From Chitinophagaceae bacterium (GTDB lineage Bacteria; Bacteroidota; Bacteroidia; Chitinophagales; Chitinophagaceae): DNA of 64,000 bases. A program made the translations under genes and the position numbers. Location: NCBI GenBank assembly GCA_017307755.1, contig JAFKGQ010000023.1, positions 32,559 to 96,558 on the forward strand, given 5' to 3'. This document shows, piece after piece, positions 36,401 to 44,148 of the stretch. Each line of letters opens with the position of its first letter. Position 1 is the stretch's first letter. The notes below the pieces were generated by a model. The model worked only from the letters and a program-made list of their open reading frames with translations. It was not told the origin of the DNA and searched no databases.

Positions 36401-37034
36401 AGGGAAAGTCCTGCTGAACAGCAAGAATTTACCGATGTATGAATCCGGGCACAAACTAGGCAATGTGTTGCCAAAGTACACAGGCGGATGGCAGAACGCC
36501 GTGACCTGGAAGAACTTTGATCTGTCTGCCACCATCGACTTTCAAAGCGGCGGTAAATTCCTCAGCTGGACAAAGATGCTGGCTGTAAAGAGTGGACAGG
36601 CTGCCGAGACAGCTGTGATAAATGACAGGGGTAAAAATATAAGGGATGATACAGCTGCCGGCGGCGGGATAAAAGTATCGGGTATTTCCTCGGTCACCGG
36701 TCAGGCTGTCACGGCCTACGTAAAAGCAAGGGATTATTACAGGAATACCATTGGCGCTAAGATCTATGAACCCTGGACAGAGGATGCCAGCTATATACGG
36801 CTGCGGGAGGCAAGATTGGGCTATACGTTTAGCAGAACAGCCATTCCTTCCCTTCCTTTCAAGAGCCTGAACCTGGCGTTTATCGCCCGTAATCCCTGGA
36901 TGATCTGGCAAAAAGCGCCCAAAGGCGTCAATCCTGCGGAGCTGGCTACCGGCGCATCCTCGCTTAACTGGCTGGAGACTGGTCAGCTGGCCACTGCACG
37001 TTCCTATGGCCTAAACCTGACTATTTCCTTTTAA
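33486..37034 (+). CDS. SusC/RagA-type TonB-linked outer-membrane receptor with STN domain
   Basis: 1182 residues from the ATG at 33486 (33546, MKAFFLGILL, is an alternative). After a signal region come an STN domain (MTLSIQLKNVSLKHALRKIE...), a carboxypeptidase-regulatory-like beta domain (GRVTSATGEPISSATIKVEG), the TonB plug starting MDEVVVTALGITRKERSVGY with the SusC mark (GEPLVVVDNTPI... EDIESVNVLKGPAASALYG), and a long barrel ending in NLTISF. It imports an oligosaccharide, peptide or similar ligand across the outer membrane with TonB energy and signals to FecR. The SusD gene follows after 11 bases. Ligand unknown. Confidence 0.96.
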   Translation: MNLHSCLYLLALPLKNKGLLMKAFFLGILLLSGGLLVARDSNGQDLKKMTLSIQLKNVSLKHALRKIETLTSLPFTYKTSDIAEYKDVSCEGTNIPVSRVLDALLLHTGLSYEQVNSNIIIKKIKATPQPQPVEGVSFDGGVKGRVTSATGEPISSATIKVEGSTRAIAADNNGVFTLTGLKAGSYKLRISAVGYEPLVKDIRVQDNEITDYEFVLKQGNARMDEVVVTALGITRKERSVGYSTQQISGNNLTVAKEQNVLGSLGGKIAGVQVSGSSAASMGGTQKIQIRGVNSVTGDGEPLVVVDNTPISNTNYASKNGRDYGNLAQDINPEDIESVNVLKGPAASALYGLRGQFGVILITTKKGSKNSKPTVTFSSAASIEKAGNFMPLQNIYGAGSSLNFETVPINGVDTKYVDGTWDESWGPKMDGTLVRQQYSFYRADPDFGKATPFVPHPNNIKEYFVTGRTLNNSLSLTGGGQNTTFRLSYNNTDIKGIEPNTYLKRNNLSFNGSLNITSSLTATVNLNYAQNKGQRPSQGYQALGSRNMYQWFERNLDMQKLKQYKYPDGTFYQWNVNDPNSEGVYDDPTPIDWNNPYFDAYENPAHDSRDRFFGDIGLSWTILPGLSVNGFVRQDGFTQNLDGRNAAGGRGTPSFWIGKYQSKEMNYEFLAQYNKGFGDFSLNANLGGNILTQRYDYLQEETQGGFVTPGFYNIANSLQRPTVINYLRKKEVRSAYGSVTLGYKNIYFLDASLRNDISSTLPQNNNSYLYPSVSGSVVFSELLKWQPLSYGKARLSFAQAGSDIPPYLTTGYFNLGQPYNSTFPMDVPDTLNNPNLKPSLGTAYEAGLDLKFFQNRLSISATWYRQNNKNAVLPLDVSGTSGYTTSIINAGNIENHGIELSVSGTIIKTRNVSWTSTFNVSHNTSKIISLYPGLHTYQLDYNRYASVDMYLLAGEGEPFGTIVGNGYMRDQKTGKVLLNSKNLPMYESGHKLGNVLPKYTGGWQNAVTWKNFDLSATIDFQSGGKFLSWTKMLAVKSGQAAETAVINDRGKNIRDDTAAGGGIKVSGISSVTGQAVTAYVKARDYYRNTIGAKIYEPWTEDASYIRLREARLGYTFSRTAIPSLPFKSLNLAFIARNPWMIWQKAPKGVNPAELATGASSLNWLETGQLATARSYGLNLTISF

Positions 37035-37045
37035 AAACCACTACC

Positions 37046-38545
37046 ATGCGAAAAAAATTCCTGATCATAGCAGCAATAATAATTTCGGCGACTGCACCGG
37101 GATGTAAAAAGTTCCCGTCTGACATCAATGTTAACCCCAATGTACCAACCACTGCCTCCAATGCACAATTGCTCACTTCCGCCATCAACTATCTGCCCGT
37201 AGTTATCGAAGGCATATCCGGGGCGCTGTATACGCAGCAATGGGCGGAAAAGCCGTATACGGACGACTCCAGGTATATTTCTGTGAACTTTGATTTTTAT
37301 GGCATCTATGCGGGTCCGTTGGAGAACCTTCAGACCATCATCAGCGGTACGACCTTTAATGGCAATGAAGGATCGAAGAACAATCAACTGGCGGCGGCCC
37401 GGATCCTGCGTGCCTGGTTCTATTGGTATATGACAGACCGCTGGGGAGACATTCCCTATTCGGAAGCGCTAAAAGCAAAGGATAATTTCACGCCCAAATA
37501 CGATGCGCAGAAGGATATTTATTACGATCTGATAAAAGAGCTGAAAGAGGCTGCTGCACAGATAGACGATGGGAGTGGGGTGACAGGCGATCTGTTGTAT
37601 GACGGACATATGGATAAATGGAAAAAATTCGCCAACTCCATACGGGTCCTGATGGCATTGCGTATGTCAAAGATCGACCCTGACAAGGGCAAGGCAGAGT
37701 TCGCGGATGCGGTAGCAGGCGGCGTTTTTACGGACAACAGTGACAATGCCGTGTATGTCCACCTGGCGGACCCGGTGAACCAAAACTACTGGTACTATGT
37801 AGCGGATGTGCAAAATCGTCAGTGGTACTGGATCAGCAAGACCCTGACGGATTATATGGATCCATTGCATGATCCCCGGCTGCCCATATTTGCCGATGCG
37901 GCCCCTTCCACGGGTGACTATGCAGGAGTGCCTTATGGCCTGGATGGCGACTCTATTGCAAAGATCTCTACCTCGAAAGTTTCCTGGATGGGTGTCCATG
38001 TCCGCGCTCAAAATGCACCTTGTTATATCGTCACCTATGCCGAGCTCCTGCTGGCGGAAGCCGAGGCCGATAAATTAGGCTGGTTGTCCGGTGGTGACGC
38101 GGATGCGGCATTGAAATACCGGTCGGGTATTGAAGCTTCAGTGCGCCAATGGGTCCGGAATAGCTTTAAAGGAGGCGTCGTCAACGACGTGGAAAAGACG
38201 TCTTATGATCCCGCCGACGAAGGCGATACCACGGGCCTTGGTGTTTATCTGGCACAGCCGGGAGTGACCTATGACCCCGCAAATGCCCTGAAACAGATAG
38301 CCTATCAGCGATGGGTACACTTGTATATGCATGGTTATGAAGCATGGGCGGAATGGAGACGCACAGGATATCCCGTACTGACACCAGCGCCTAATAACAA
38401 TAATATTCCTATTCCAAGGAGACAGGGATATCCCAGCAGCGAGCCGAACATCAATACCAACAATTATAAAGCTGCGGTACAGGCGCAGACAAGCTTTGGC
38501 GGAAAGGATGATCTCAACGGCAGGATATGGTGGGATAAACCTTAA
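37046..38545 (+). CDS. SusD/RagB-family nutrient-binding lipoprotein
   Basis: 499 residues. The lipobox (TAPGC, Cys20) gives a lipoprotein that flips to the cell surface. The body is the SusD-like helical TPR scaffold (ILRAWFYWYMTDRWGDIPYS, ANSIRVLMALRMSKIDPDKG, YAELLLAEAEADKLGW) ending with the usual C-terminal GRIWWDKP-type motif. It lids the SusC barrel and helps capture ligand. It follows SusC by 11 bases and is closed by a strong terminator, so the locus has no attached hydrolases. Confidence 0.95.
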   Translation: MRKKFLIIAAIIISATAPGCKKFPSDINVNPNVPTTASNAQLLTSAINYLPVVIEGISGALYTQQWAEKPYTDDSRYISVNFDFYGIYAGPLENLQTIISGTTFNGNEGSKNNQLAAARILRAWFYWYMTDRWGDIPYSEALKAKDNFTPKYDAQKDIYYDLIKELKEAAAQIDDGSGVTGDLLYDGHMDKWKKFANSIRVLMALRMSKIDPDKGKAEFADAVAGGVFTDNSDNAVYVHLADPVNQNYWYYVADVQNRQWYWISKTLTDYMDPLHDPRLPIFADAAPSTGDYAGVPYGLDGDSIAKISTSKVSWMGVHVRAQNAPCYIVTYAELLLAEAEADKLGWLSGGDADAALKYRSGIEASVRQWVRNSFKGGVVNDVEKTSYDPADEGDTTGLGVYLAQPGVTYDPANALKQIAYQRWVHLYMHGYEAWAEWRRTGYPVLTPAPNNNNIPIPRRQGYPSSEPNINTNNYKAAVQAQTSFGGKDDLNGRIWWDKP

Positions 38546-38577
38546 ACGTAGTCAATGATGAGGTCACTATGAGAAAC

Positions 38578-38613
38578 AGGGCCGCCCATACATAATGAAG
38601 GGCGGCCCTTTTT
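38578..38613 (+). terminator. Intrinsic terminator of the SusCD operon
   Basis: AGGGCCGCCC (38578-38587) pairs perfectly with GGGCGGCCCT (38600-38609) around a 12-base loop and is followed by a T run (38609-38613). It lies 32 bases after the SusD stop. Confidence 0.88.
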
Positions 38614-38765
38614 GTTTCATGCAGTTATACATAATTGCTACCACCATGCATAAACGATTATAAGACAGCATTCTTTTAAATAAAGGACAAATATATTCCT
38701 GACGTATATACTTTAATTTCCCGAACCCCGTTATAAGCGGGCAAAAGATAAAAACACATACCCTC

Positions 38766-39107
38766 ATGAAAAAGTCCATTTTTCCAATGATCCTATGTAT
38801 GACCCTTGGAACTGTGCATGCTCACGCTATCAACGGGAATCTCACAAATGAAGGTGAGCGTTCAAAGAAGAACCCCACTGTAGTACGGAACATACTTTCC
38901 GACAAACTTCCCTCCAGGCTTTTGGCAAGCATCAAAAAGGATTATAAAGATTATTGGATCACTGCGCTTAGCAGAGAAGATGCCGGCGGCAAGATCTCCT
39001 ATCACATTACGGTAGAAAATGCGGATCAGATCGTATCGCTCGCTGCCACGCGTAACTCCGGTTGGGCTGTTGAGCGCATCGTATCAAAAGAACAAGGAAC
39101 ATTTTAA
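38766..39107 (+). CDS. Small secreted PepSY-like protein, unknown function
   Basis: 113 residues. A signal peptide (MKKSIFPMILCMTLGTVHAH) is followed by a short soluble domain of about 80 residues with LPSRLLASIKKDYKDYWITA, then LSREDAGGKISYHITVENAD. The pattern of a helix plus a beta hairpin with YHITVE resembles the PepSY-like / BLIP-fold periplasmic proteins common in Bacteroidota. It stands alone between two terminators, so it is a single-gene unit. No catalytic residues are visible. Confidence 0.72.
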   Translation: MKKSIFPMILCMTLGTVHAHAINGNLTNEGERSKKNPTVVRNILSDKLPSRLLASIKKDYKDYWITALSREDAGGKISYHITVENADQIVSLAATRNSGWAVERIVSKEQGTF

Positions 39108-39130
39108 TACAGCTCCGCTGCAAACAATTG

Positions 39131-39159
39131 AAACCCCCGCAATCATCTGCGGGGGTTTT
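39131..39159 (+). terminator. Intrinsic terminator of the small secreted protein gene
   Basis: AAACCCCCGCA (39131-39141) pairs perfectly over 11 bp with TGCGGGGGTTT (39148-39158) around ATCATC, followed by further T-rich sequence. It lies 24 bases after the stop and just before the next gene. Confidence 0.85.
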
Positions 39160-39161
39160 GT

Positions 39162-39169
39162 TATTTTTG
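39162..39169 (+). promoter_or_regulatory. -7 element next to the terminator, 5 bases before ATG
   Basis: TATTTTTG fits TAnnTTTG and ends 5 bases before the ATG at 39175. No TTG is present at the normal distance; the region is occupied by the terminator stem. The match could be a by-product of the T-rich terminator tail. Confidence 0.3.
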
Positions 39170-39174
39170 AAGTA

Positions 39175-39894
39175 ATGGGACAAAAGCGGTTATACCTGGT
39201 TTTCCTGCTGATCATTGGCGCCGGCGCATTTATTCATGTGCCATTCCAAACCGAAAACATAATAAGCTGTACCATCGACCCGGCAAAACAGGATCTTCAA
39301 TTTTATTGGAAAGATGACAGTGGGCGTAATTTCGGGAGTATTCAGGCGCTGAAGGATTATCTTCACCATAAACACAGGAAACTCATGTTTGCCATGAATG
39401 GCGGTATGTTCAGGGCTGACCGTTCACCTGTAGGGCTTTTTATTCAGCAGCAGATGACACGCATGTCCCTGGATACATCCTCAGGCAGTGGAAACTTCTA
39501 TATGAAGCCCAATGGCGTACTATATATTACTACTGAAAATAAGGCAGGTATTTGTTCAACGCCGGATCTTGGAAATTACGACCGCATAAAGTTTGCCACA
39601 CAATCAGGTCCTATGTTACTGATCAATGGAAATTTCCATCCTGCTTTTAAAAAAGGGTCGGCAAATGTCAATATCCGAAATGGCGTCGGTATCTTGCCGG
39701 ATGGCCGGCTGGTATTTGCCATGTCAAAAGGGCCCATCAATTTTTATGATCTCGCCGATTATTTTAAAAACCAGGGTTGCCGGGATGCGTTGTATCTGGA
39801 TGGCTTTGTTTCAAGGACCTATATACCCGAAAAGAACTGGATACAGACGGACGGAGACTTCGGCGTGATCATCGGGGTTTCTCAAAGGGATTGA
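39175..39894 (+). CDS. Phosphodiester glycosidase (NAGPA-domain) family protein
   Basis: 239 residues from the ATG at 39175. An N-terminal helix (LYLVFLLIIGAGAFIHV) serves as signal or anchor. The NAGPA-like domain shows KLMFAMNGGMFRADRSPVGL, FATQSGPMLLINGNFHPAF, NIRNGVGILPDGRLVFAMSK and CRDALYLDGFVS, the conserved order seen in phosphodiester glycosidases (N-acetylglucosamine-1-phosphodiester alpha-N-acetylglucosaminidase-like). Bacterial members are thought to cleave sugar phosphodiesters in the envelope. It is single in its unit; substrate unknown. Confidence 0.88.
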   Translation: MGQKRLYLVFLLIIGAGAFIHVPFQTENIISCTIDPAKQDLQFYWKDDSGRNFGSIQALKDYLHHKHRKLMFAMNGGMFRADRSPVGLFIQQQMTRMSLDTSSGSGNFYMKPNGVLYITTENKAGICSTPDLGNYDRIKFATQSGPMLLINGNFHPAFKKGSANVNIRNGVGILPDGRLVFAMSKGPINFYDLADYFKNQGCRDALYLDGFVSRTYIPEKNWIQTDGDFGVIIGVSQRD

Positions 39895-39959
39895 AATAAA
39901 GAATAAATCAGGAGTAAAATTTTTTTTCAAAAAAAGGTAGCCATTTCCCTTCCTTTTTA

Positions 39960-39967
39960 TATATTTG
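39960..39967 (+). promoter_or_regulatory. -7 element of the ArsR/AHSA1 pair
   Basis: TATATTTG is an exact TAnnTTTG match, 18 bases before the ATG at 39986, predicting a leader of roughly 12 bases. No clear TTG lies at the standard distance. Confidence 0.4.
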
Positions 39968-39985
39968 TAACCAAACGGCTTCACA

Positions 39986-40354
39986 ATGGAAAAAAGAAGA
40001 GATGTTTTTCAGGCAATCGCGGACCCCACCCGGAGGGGAATACTCCATCTGGTTTCCCGGCAAACGCTCAACTACAACAGTATTGCAGAGCATTTTGATT
40101 CCAGCCGTCCCACCATATCCGAACATATCAAAATACTTACCGAGTGTGGTCTGATCATCATAAAAAAACAGGGGAGGGAAAGATATTGCGAAGCCAGGCT
40201 GGACAAGCTGACTGAAGTGTCGGATTGGGTAGCTGACTGCAGGAAATATTGGAATGAGGCTCTTGACTCCCTGGAAAATTATTTGAGCGATTTACAATCA
40301 AAAAATAAAACATATGACACAGCATCCCGCAGAAATGCTCCTCGAAAAAAATGA
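39986..40354 (+). CDS. ArsR-family winged-helix repressor
   Basis: 122 residues. The opening RDVFQAIADPTRRGILHLVS and the recognition region NSIAEHFDSSRPTISEHIKI are diagnostic of ArsR-type regulators. The metal-binding Cys motif ELCVCDL is absent, so this is the non-metal subgroup that pairs with AHSA1 proteins. It overlaps the next gene by 41 bases (40314-40354), an arrangement that ties the two products together; the SRPBCC partner may bind the ligand. Targets are probably its own promoter. Confidence 0.92.
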   Translation: MEKRRDVFQAIADPTRRGILHLVSRQTLNYNSIAEHFDSSRPTISEHIKILTECGLIIIKKQGRERYCEARLDKLTEVSDWVADCRKYWNEALDSLENYLSDLQSKNKTYDTASRRNAPRKK

Positions 40355-40820
40355 CACGTTCATCTCCCGTATCATCCATGCTCCCCGGGAGCTCGTGTTT
40401 CAGGCATGGACAGATGTGGAACATCTGAAACATTGGTTTGCTCCCAAAGGGTGTACCATTCATTTTACATACATCGACATCCGGCCTGGCGGTACCTTCC
40501 TCTCCTGTATCAAGACCCCGAACTTTAAGGATTGCTGGTGTAAAGGTACCTACCTGGAGATCACTGCTCCTGAACGGATCGTGTATAAGCTGGCGATCTC
40601 CGATGAGACGGGTGCTCCAAGGAGGCCTGAAGAGGTAGGGATGGACCCTGAGTGGCCGGCTGAAACCATCGTGACAGTTACATTTAAAGAGATGGGTATA
40701 ACGACAAAATTTACGTTGCACCAGACCGTGGCTCAGACATTAGCCACACGTACGGGCGCCTATCCCAGTTGGCTGTCTTCCCTGGATCTCCTGGATGAAT
40801 TGTTAAAGCGGTCGATTTAA
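40314..40820 (+). CDS. AHSA1/SRPBCC-domain protein
   Basis: 168 residues. The fold starts with ISRIIHAPRELVFQAWTDVE, then HLKHWFAPKGCTIH, and ends with TLATRTGAYPSWLSSLDLLD, all typical of ArsR-linked AHSA1 (activator of Hsp90 homologue-like) proteins. It may bind a hydrophobic ligand. Its gene overlaps the ArsR gene by 41 bases; its stop codon shares TTAA (40817-40820) with the converging TlpA gene. Confidence 0.9.
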   Translation: MTQHPAEMLLEKNDTFISRIIHAPRELVFQAWTDVEHLKHWFAPKGCTIHFTYIDIRPGGTFLSCIKTPNFKDCWCKGTYLEITAPERIVYKLAISDETGAPRRPEEVGMDPEWPAETIVTVTFKEMGITTKFTLHQTVAQTLATRTGAYPSWLSSLDLLDELLKRSI

Positions 40821-41848
40821 TTCAGCAGGGCGGCGAGCTTCTCCACCAGCGCTTGTCCCCGTAAGTTTTTAGCGATGATCTTCCCTTTTTTGTCCAACAG
40901 GTAATTCATGGGTATGCCCCTTACGCCATAAAGCCTGGCAGCGCTGTTCTGCCATCCGTTGAGGTCTGTGACATGCGTCCAGGGTAGCTGGTCTTTCTTA
41001 ATAGCCTCCAGCCACTTTTCTCTGTTGTTATCCAATGAGACACCCAGGATATCAAACCCTTTTGGGTGAAAGCGTTGCCAGGCTTTTACAACTGCCGGAT
41101 TTTCTCTGCGACAGGGGCCGCACCAACTGGCCCAAAAATCCACCAATATGTACTTGCCCTTGAAGGAGGACAATCTTACGTCGCTCCCGGCAGTATCAGT
41201 TTGGGTAAAATCCGGGGCTGGCTGACCTATATCTGTGAGCTTTGCCTTATCAAGGATATCCTTTATGAGGCTGCCGTAATAGGATACCCTGACAGCAGTG
41301 TCGAGCCTGTTATACAGACTGTCTATTTCTTTGGCATCAGGGTTGACGCCAAAAGCCTGCTGGATCTCAAATGCTGCGACATAAGAAGAAGGATGCGCAT
41401 AGACGAACTGTTTGATAAAGGTCTTTTGCTGTTGGTCCATATCGCCGATGATGGCCAGTTGTCTGCGGACGCTCCTGAATTCGTCCTCTGCCGGCGAACC
41501 GGTGATCATCACTGCGTCATCCCGCAGTGAATCAGGTTTTGCGGTCATTTCCAGCTTGCCATTCTGCAGGAAGAAGTTGCAGCAGAAATCCATGTTCCCA
41601 TTGTTAAGAAAACCGAGTCTGCAATACTCGGGTGTATCTGCCCTGCCCGTGAATACAAAAACGCCGTCCCGGATTTCCGCCGTATCGATCTTATTTCCAT
41701 TCCCTCTGTGCAGTAAGAAAGCTAAACCCTCATCGAGGCCGGCTATCCTGCCGGTGAAGGTGTAAGCATGTGTATAATCGATGTCTTTTTTGCCGGGTTC
41801 GCGGCAGGAGAGAAAAGCCAGAAGGACAAGGATGGATAAAGGTTTCAT
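40817..41848 (-). CDS. TlpA-like thiol-disulfide lipoprotein (DUF4369 + thioredoxin)
   Basis: 343 residues from the ATG at 41848, which opens a lipobox signal (LVLLAFLSCREPGK). An N-terminal DUF4369-like beta domain (HAYTFTGRIAGLDEGLAFLL) and a helical middle precede a thioredoxin domain (about 215-343) with DFWASWCGPCRRENPAVVKA and the cis-Pro segment RGIPMNYLLD. It reduces or isomerises disulfides in the periplasm. A paralogue is at 57325. Divergent from the TIGR04222-like gene, with overlapping promoters. Confidence 0.93.
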   Translation of the reverse strand: MKPLSILVLLAFLSCREPGKKDIDYTHAYTFTGRIAGLDEGLAFLLHRGNGNKIDTAEIRDGVFVFTGRADTPEYCRLGFLNNGNMDFCCNFFLQNGKLEMTAKPDSLRDDAVMITGSPAEDEFRSVRRQLAIIGDMDQQQKTFIKQFVYAHPSSYVAAFEIQQAFGVNPDAKEIDSLYNRLDTAVRVSYYGSLIKDILDKAKLTDIGQPAPDFTQTDTAGSDVRLSSFKGKYILVDFWASWCGPCRRENPAVVKAWQRFHPKGFDILGVSLDNNREKWLEAIKKDQLPWTHVTDLNGWQNSAARLYGVRGIPMNYLLDKKGKIIAKNLRGQALVEKLAALLN

Positions 41849-41889
41849 ACTAAGTGACCATTTGCACTTAAAGATAATCATAATTAACC

Positions 41890-41918
41890 CAAAAGTACAG
41901 GTGGGGAAGTTGCACCAA
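41890..41918 (-). promoter_or_regulatory. Promoter of the TlpA gene (minus strand)
   Basis: On the minus strand, TTG (41918-41916), an 18-base spacer and TACTTTTG (41897-41890) form a full match to the Bacteroidota consensus, giving a leader of about 35 bases. It overlaps the plus-strand promoter of the divergent gene. Confidence 0.55.
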
Positions 41919-41940
41919 ATAAAACTTTAATGTAGCTTTG
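41910..41940 (+). promoter_or_regulatory. Promoter of the TIGR04222-like gene (leaderless type)
   Basis: TTG (41910-41912), a 20-base spacer and TAGCTTTG (41933-41940). The -7 element ends 9 bases before the ATG at 41950, so the leader would be only about 2-4 bases. Confidence 0.6.
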
Positions 41941-41949
41941 AGTATCCAA

Positions 41950-43347
41950 ATGCAGGAACATCTACCTCTCTGGGATAAAATACAAAGCTTTTCCATGGAT
42001 GATGGGACGGCGGCGGTCCCTTTCTCTGTAAAATTAGCCTCATCAGAGAACTGGTCGATCGAATTCACCAAAAGAGCGATAGAGGAGTATAAAAAATTCA
42101 TACTGCTCTGCTGTATTTCGGAAAAAGGCGCCTCGCCTTCCCGGACGGTGGATGAAGTGTGGCATCTGCACCTGACTTATACACAATCTTACTGGATAGA
42201 CTTTTGCAGAAATACCCTGGGTAAGGATATTCACCACTATCCTTCTGCGGGAGGCGACCTGGAGAACCATAAGCACCTGGAATGGTACAAGGAAACCCTG
42301 CAGTTATATCACACCGTCTTTGGAGCCGGCCCTCCCGTGGATATATGGCCGCCGCCAACATCGGACCCGCAGGTGCCTGAAGAACCTCCCATCGTCTGGC
42401 ATCGATATGCTGTCTTAGCCCTTGTGATCATCCTGCTCTTACCTTTTATATTCATAGGTTTGGCTTACAAGACGTTGTCCCCTTTTTCATTGGGCGGCCC
42501 TCATTTCCTCGTATTCTTTCCCCTATATGGAGCTGCGCTTCTTGCCGGCTATATCCTTCACCGGAGCCTGATCAAAAAAAAGATAGAGGAGGTGGCGATA
42601 GCATATTTCCCGGATGACGTCACCGCCTTCCAGATGGCGGACTTTTTATATGGCAAGCACAGGGCTTTACAGGCATGTATTGTCGACCTGATCAATAGGG
42701 ACATGCTGGAAGTGACACAAGGCGATTTTTTTGTGGTAAAGAAAGCCGGCTACAGACCGGCGTTCAAAGAGAAAAATCCATTGCTGCCGGCTTATGATGC
42801 AGCTTCGGCCGGCAGCCCGTATACTTATGAAACTATGTTGGGAAATTGGTACGACCGTGCAACATTTTCTCACCCTGCCCTGCAGGCGCTGGATGAATTT
42901 ATACGACGCCCGGAATCCCTCACCCGGGCATATCTCTTCCATGCAGCTTTTTTGGGCTTATTGTTAGCCAGGACGATCCAGGCCATGGTAAATCAAAGAC
43001 CATTTGTTTTCCTTTGGCTGGAGGCGGCTGGGCTGTTGCTCCTATTTTATGTAACGGCAAAGTTTTTTTCGAAAAAATCGGTGGTCAGTGAAATAGTCAA
43101 ACAAAGATGGCAGGAGCGGGCCGGCGGGGAGGGTGATATGGTGAAACAATTTGCGCTGGATGGGGCCCCGGCCATGAATGGCTGGACGCAAGGGGCATTG
43201 CTTACGGGTATATTTGCTGTCTATACACCTGCCAACAATTGGAGCAGTTCTGACAGCAGCAGTAGTAGTGACTCCGGAGGCAGCAGTTGCGGCGGAAGCA
43301 GTTGTGGGGGTGGGGGAGGATGCGGCGGCTGCAGTGGGAGCAATTAA
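41950..43347 (+). CDS. TIGR04222-like membrane protein with Cys/Gly/Ser-rich tail
   Basis: 465 residues from the ATG at 41950. The N-terminal part (about 1-130) resembles a glycine-rich-protein-associated domain (RTVDEVWHLHLTYTQSYWID, DIHHYPSAGG). Then come two helices (about 150-210), a soluble winged-helix-like segment (AYFPDDVTAFQMADFLYGKH), and more helices (about 318-365). The last 35 residues are almost only Ser, Gly, Cys and Asp (SSCGGSSCGGGGGCGGCSG). TIGR04222 proteins of this make-up are known but have no assigned role. The methyltransferase gene follows 11 bases later. Confidence 0.78.
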   Translation: MQEHLPLWDKIQSFSMDDGTAAVPFSVKLASSENWSIEFTKRAIEEYKKFILLCCISEKGASPSRTVDEVWHLHLTYTQSYWIDFCRNTLGKDIHHYPSAGGDLENHKHLEWYKETLQLYHTVFGAGPPVDIWPPPTSDPQVPEEPPIVWHRYAVLALVIILLLPFIFIGLAYKTLSPFSLGGPHFLVFFPLYGAALLAGYILHRSLIKKKIEEVAIAYFPDDVTAFQMADFLYGKHRALQACIVDLINRDMLEVTQGDFFVVKKAGYRPAFKEKNPLLPAYDAASAGSPYTYETMLGNWYDRATFSHPALQALDEFIRRPESLTRAYLFHAAFLGLLLARTIQAMVNQRPFVFLWLEAAGLLLLFYVTAKFFSKKSVVSEIVKQRWQERAGGEGDMVKQFALDGAPAMNGWTQGALLTGIFAVYTPANNWSSSDSSSSSDSGGSSCGGSSCGGGGGCGGCSGSN

Positions 43348-43358
43348 ACAAACAGCAG

Positions 43359-44093
43359 ATGAAAGATAACTTTTCAACACAGTCCGATCAGTATGCCAAA
43401 TACCGGCCCACCTATCCGGATGCGTTGTATGATTACTTGTTGTCTATCGTTCCCGGCAGGGAAAACGCGTGGGACTGCGGCACAGGTAATGGACAGATTG
43501 CGCAGGTGCTTGCAAGGTCTTTTGAAAAAGTGTTTGCGACGGATATCAGCCGGCAGCAAATAGATAACGCCGTCCTCCATAAGAGGATCGAGTATACCGT
43601 ACAACCCGCCGAAAGGACCTCGTTCCCGGACAGTACCTTTGATCTTATCACCGTAGCGCAGGCTATACATTGGTTTGATTTTGACGCCTTCTACCGGGAA
43701 GTACGCCGGACGATCAGGAACAGGGGTGTGCTCGCCGTCATCGGGTATGGACTTATCCGTACCAATCCCTCCATAGACAGGATCATCTCAACATTTTACC
43801 AGGATGTGGTCGGGCCCTTTTGGGATAAGGAAAGAAGATACGTCGATGAGAATTACCAGACCATTCCTTTTCCTTTTCAGGAAATAAGTACGCCCCATTT
43901 TGACAATGACTTTGAATGGTCGTTCGACCATTTGATCGGGTACATCGGCACCTGGTCCGCAGTAAAGCATTACGAAAAGAAAAATGCCCGCAATCCCGTC
44001 GATCTGATCCGGGACGAGTTGAAAAAAAATTGGGGAGATACGGCCATGCTAAAAGGGACGTTTCCCATCTTGCTCAGGGTTGCACGGATCTAG
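43359..44093 (+). CDS. Class I SAM-dependent methyltransferase
   Basis: 244 residues from the ATG at 43359. N-terminal FSTQSDQYAKYRPTYPDALY is typical of the small Methyltransf_11 group. Motif I is AWDCGTGNGQIAQVLARSF, then FATDISRQQIDNAV and FDLITVAQAIHWFDFDAFYR. Members methylate diverse small molecules. It follows the TIGR04222-like gene closely; a functional link is not evident. Confidence 0.9.
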   Translation: MKDNFSTQSDQYAKYRPTYPDALYDYLLSIVPGRENAWDCGTGNGQIAQVLARSFEKVFATDISRQQIDNAVLHKRIEYTVQPAERTSFPDSTFDLITVAQAIHWFDFDAFYREVRRTIRNRGVLAVIGYGLIRTNPSIDRIISTFYQDVVGPFWDKERRYVDENYQTIPFPFQEISTPHFDNDFEWSFDHLIGYIGTWSAVKHYEKKNARNPVDLIRDELKKNWGDTAMLKGTFPILLRVARI

Positions 44094-44148
44094 TACTAAA
44101 GGACTATTGTCCGTCCGGCACGAGGACCTTTATTTTGCGGCAAAAAGA

